Of a DNA stretch of 64,000 nt, positions 60,237-64,000 are shown in pieces. Position 1 is the first letter of the stretch; each line of letters opens with the position of its first letter. Origin of the DNA: Sindora glabra (taxonomy: Eukaryota; Streptophyta; Magnoliopsida; Fabales; Fabaceae); contig CM035227.1 in assembly GCA_020226215.1 (NCBI GenBank), positions 985,343-1,049,342 of the forward strand, given 5' to 3'. The notes under the pieces were generated by a model that worked only from the letters and a program-made list of their open reading frames with translations, searched no databases and was not told the origin of the DNA. The position numbers and the translations under genes were made by a program.

Positions 60237-61081
60237 TATCCATACTAATATTACAATCAATGTTGCATTCTTTGTGAAATAAAATGAGCAATTTTTGGTT
60301 CAAAGTTAGTGTGGTGACTTACGGTGAGCATGAAATTGTAATTTATAATTTAACTTTGCCTCTTTATTGCTTGGCTACTGAATTGCACTTAAAATAGAGT
60401 ATGCCAAATGCCTTAGTTTCCCCATTAGCTTGTCTTATTTAATTACTATGCTTGAAGTGACGGACCACTTGTGCTATAAATAGAAAGAGTTTGTCCAAGT
60501 TCATGGATTGCGTTCTACTCTAAATCCAGAAACTTTGTCGTAGATCTTATGCTATTACATATCAATTATTATTATAGTATAAAGGTAATTGAATAATATA
60601 TCATAATCTTATGTAGAATAAATTAATATATTATATTATATTTGGTTTATTATTGTATAAAATCAAATTTTATGCATTTTATCTTTTATTTATTATCATG
60701 TCCAATAAAAGTGTAAAGATTTAAGAAATAATTAATTTAATCCAAATATCCTTACGTATTAAAAGTTAATAAAATTGTTTCAAAATGAATATGAAATATC
60801 TAGTTGGAATTGAAATTTAATTCATTATTATTATAAATGTCATGTCAATAAAAATTATTTAAATATTTTTACTATTGATAAAAATTATTCATTTTTTTAA
60901 TAATGTGTCGTATTCTTGTTTACTAATAATGTAAAAAAAAATTATATTAATAGTAGATTAAATTTATACTAATAGTTATATTAAAATATGCTTTATAATT
61001 AATGTATTTTTAAAAAGTATGAATTAATGATGTATAATATGATGATAAAATAATATAACATATTTCATCAATACACATAAA

Positions 61082-61083
<2 letters not shown>
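60237..61083. other. Intergenic; nothing recognised
   Basis: AT-rich sequence with no frame or repeat that I can support. Confidence 0.4.
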
Positions 61084-61129
<46 letters not shown>

Positions 61130-61196
61130 GTGTGTGTGTGCGTGTGTGTGTGTATGTACATGTGCACACACAAACACACATATATATATTATGTGT
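61084..61196. repeat. Compound (CA)n-TATA-(TG)n microsatellite, self-complementary
   Basis: About 20 CA units (61084-61123) are followed by TATATG and then about 13 TG-type units (to about 61153), so the two halves can pair as a hairpin. A further short CACACA/TATATA/TGTGTG set follows to about 61196. Confidence 0.92.
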
Positions 61197-64000
61197 GTAT
61201 TATGTAAAACAAACTAGTGAAAAAATTTCAATAAGTCAATTTAAGAATATAAAATTTAACCAATACCATGTTGAAATATTAAAATAATATGTACCATTTT
61301 ACAAGTATTATAAATATAATTTAATATTATTTAATAAAATTTTTAAAAAAATAAAATCAAGATATAAATACAAGCATAAAAGAATTTCTTAATTTTAATT
61401 TGTATATAAAAAAGACATAAATGAGAGAAGATGTAATTTTTTTTAATTTTAATAATTTAAGGATCATCCTACTACTATCTTATTATCCTTATCCTCTTCT
61501 GATAATCTTATGAAGAATTTGATATATAAAATAAGATTTTTGTATAAATTATATTATTTATTTGAATGCTTTAATATATAGAGTAAATTTTAATTTTGAT
61601 GTATAGTTTATTTTTTTTACTACAATGTATAAGTCGTGTCATCAAACCTTATATAATATATCCAATTAGGTTTGTTTTTTCCTTTTTTTTTTTACTACAA
61701 TGTATAAGAAAAGTACCACATAAATCCTAGAATTGAGGTTGATTTTTTAACTTGCTAATTCAGTAAATGATATAAGTCGTGTCATTGTTAACTATATGAA
61801 GTCTTTCCTATAGTCAAATTTTACTATATATAATTTTGAAATGAAATTTGATAGTATGTTAATCAAAGGATACATGATAATATGAAAAATAATTTCAAGA
61901 TTATATGTTGGTTAGAGCTTAACAAAAGTAATGTAGCTAAGCATGATGGAGATCACTAACAAAGAATCATTCATCACCTGTGAACAAGCCAATTAGCGAA
62001 TGGTGGTATACTTTTGATCCTCCAATATGTAAGTTAAAAAGAGCAAGAGAGAAAGAGAGTATATAGTAGTGAAAAGAGAGTAAAGTAAGATTAGAAAGCG
62101 TACCTAGTCAATATTTATAGAAGAGGTTGTATATAGGTTAAACTAATCATTTTACAATCGGGAAAGATTTATGAAAGGGTATTTGAATCTTTTGGATAGG
62201 ACAAATCATTTCGAAAACAATAACCATTTCTAGCTATTATAATAATCTCCATCAATCCCAGTGGTATCGTTTAGAGTTATCTAATTCCTTATAATTGCTT
62301 TGATTACTTTATAAAGTGCCTTCAAGGATTAGTGTGATCATTAGGATAAAAATGCTAGTCGATGGGCTAACTTATTTGCAAAATAGGCTAGCTTGCTTTT
62401 TATTGTGCTAGGATCAATCCAAGCCGAAGAATCAAACCAATTTAGTCTAAGGTAAATGATTATTATTTAGCCTCCAAAATAATGTAACGAAGCTTGATCA
62501 AACAATCAATCAATAAAAAGAATTTGATTTGTCTGCCAAGCCTATCACTATAGATAAGTTATGCACAAGAATATTTTTCTAAAAGTGATACTTTAGGAAC
62601 ATGTAGTCACATTTAATGCGTATGTACTTAGATTACAATAACTGTAATGGTTTTACTTTGCCTAGTTGTAGGTACATTTTAATTTTAAAGTATTGCATTT
62701 TTTTTTTCATTTTACTAGCTTTAGAATTTGTTATGAATATCAATATGCATGAGAGATCTTTGAATGAATCAATAAGATTACAAATGTTTTAAAGCATCAA
62801 AGAAGATGGTTAAAGATTAAATCATTAATCTTAATGAAAAACTAATTGACAAATATCTTACTATTAATTCTAATTAGGGAGATATTAGGATTCCACCAAT
62901 CAAATGATTATCTTAAACTCAAAGACAAATGAGTGAATGGTCACTATAACTAATCAACAGGGCAAGCTGACTGCTTGGATGATAGATATCAGAGAGTACA
63001 TTTTTCAAAACAAATCATTTGATGTTACTAATACGATCAATTCATTTGTACCAACCAATTATGCTAGTTTCCCTGCATCAAATATTTTTGTTGATTATAC
63101 GAGTACTTCTTCCATGAAATCAGAAGCTCACTTAGTAAACTTTATTGAAAAGAACCACTAAGTGGATTATCTCGAACTTTTTCATTCCTATTAATCTAAA
63201 AATCACTGGCCAATTATAAATATTGAATAAACCTCATTTTGTAGTGATATTATATCATGTAATAAAATTTTGAATATATAAATGAAAGAATTTTAAGAAT
63301 TCACCCTTATCTATTTTCATAATTTGCTTTGTTGTATTGGAGAAAAGTATTTAAGGGTTTCATATAATTCAAGCGACTTTGGCCTTTGATATTTTTTTAT
63401 TAATATATACTAATATTATGTTTTTACTAAAATACTTATCTAAGCAAACATTTGAAATTTTATCTAAGTGTTGAAAATAACTTGTTTATTTAGAATTTAA
63501 GTTTTTTTATATTTTATAGCCCACATCAGAATTTTTTTTCAAGGTAAGGAAGTTTTATTAAATGTAAATGTTTAAGGTTAATACAACTTTTGTGCACTAG
63601 AAATATGATTTTATGTTGATGATTAGCTAAAATAAAAATATCTATAATGAGGTAAAATATTATAATTAAGCCATGCAATGTTAATATCTATGAAATTTTA
63701 TTATGAGAAAGCAATGTCAATGATGAATTGAAATTAGGAGGGATACTATTATGAAACATGATATTAGTACCAAATCCGAGAAATAGTTTATGCAGGGATA
63801 AGACAAACCTTGAAAGGATAAAAATAGAATTTATGAAAGAATAAGGATCATCCAAGAGTCATAAGGTGGTCTAACTACTTGTTTGTTTTATTTAGTTATT
63901 TATGATCACAAATAATGATCCATGATAAATATTATAAATGTAAATGTAAAGTAACATGAAAGAATATGATAAAGGGAATCTATGCTTGAATGTTTGTTAA
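61197..64000. other. Intergenic; possible minus-strand LTR fragment at about 61950-62290
   Basis: TTTTTACTACAATGTATAAG occurs at about 61614 and 61691. The stretch 61950-62290 (GAGAGTATATAG, CTAGTCAATATTTATAGAAGAGG) has the style of a reversed LTR, but no partner was found. A 74-codon frame at 62937-63161 has balanced composition yet no motif and no splice context, so I do not call it a gene. The rest to 64000 shows nothing. Confidence 0.4.

Overview
This window is nuclear DNA from a flowering plant, most likely a eudicot. The genes carry GT-AG introns, and the gene content (a plant-type secretory phospholipase A2, a CCoAOMT-like methyltransferase, a plant F-box/LRR protein and plant ribosomal protein eS30 preceded by a telo-box) is plant-specific in combination. 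The rest is very AT-rich intergenic DNA full of decayed plant transposons. I cannot name the species.

Gene-bearing part (1-25.5 kb). The 3' exons of a secretory phospholipase A2 open the window (1-614), followed by a five-exon class I O-methyltransferase (2290-3355), a two-exon F-box/LRR gene (8907-10861), an unrecognised set of exon-like segments (12302-15383, weak), and the three-exon ribosomal protein eS30 gene (25055-25522). All read on the + strand. They act in unrelated processes (lipid signalling, phenylpropanoid methylation, ubiquitin targeting, translation), so their order reflects conserved chromosomal position rather than a pathway. From memory, eS30, the F-box/LRR gene and sPLA2 are also neighbours in Arabidopsis on chromosome 4 (At4g29390-At4g29470), and eS30 and sPLA2 on chromosome 2. 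Between these genes lie non-autonomous DNA elements: a hAT-type MITE with 8-bp target duplication (1040-1607), several foldback elements, a decayed minus-strand copia end (about 15.96-16.74 kb), a hAT transposase with a large internal deletion (18.2-18.9 kb), and a 2.1-kb near-complete palindrome (19440-21566).

Transposon-dominated part (25.5-64 kb). A degenerate L1-type LINE occupies 28.1-33.9 kb (ORF1 with DUF4283-like region and zinc knuckle; ORF2 with endonuclease, reverse transcriptase and RNase H). A second palindrome with an AT microsatellite in each arm sits at 39.9-40.65 kb. A small minus-strand LTR element (41564-54161) is split by a large Ty1/copia element (42308-53196) that has three LTR copies: a truncated first one, a complete second one of a different subtype next to the primer-binding site, and a third that matches the first. 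Its coding region is broken by many stops and frameshifts and contains an in-frame 156-bp tandem duplication. A three-copy 236-bp tandem repeat (59.5-60.2 kb) and a CA/TG hairpin-forming microsatellite (61.1 kb) follow. I see no intact gene after 25.5 kb.

I found no convincing new biological system. The best leads are the three-LTR nested structure, the 2.1-kb palindrome as a possible small-RNA source, and the alternative 5' splice site in the methyltransferase gene.
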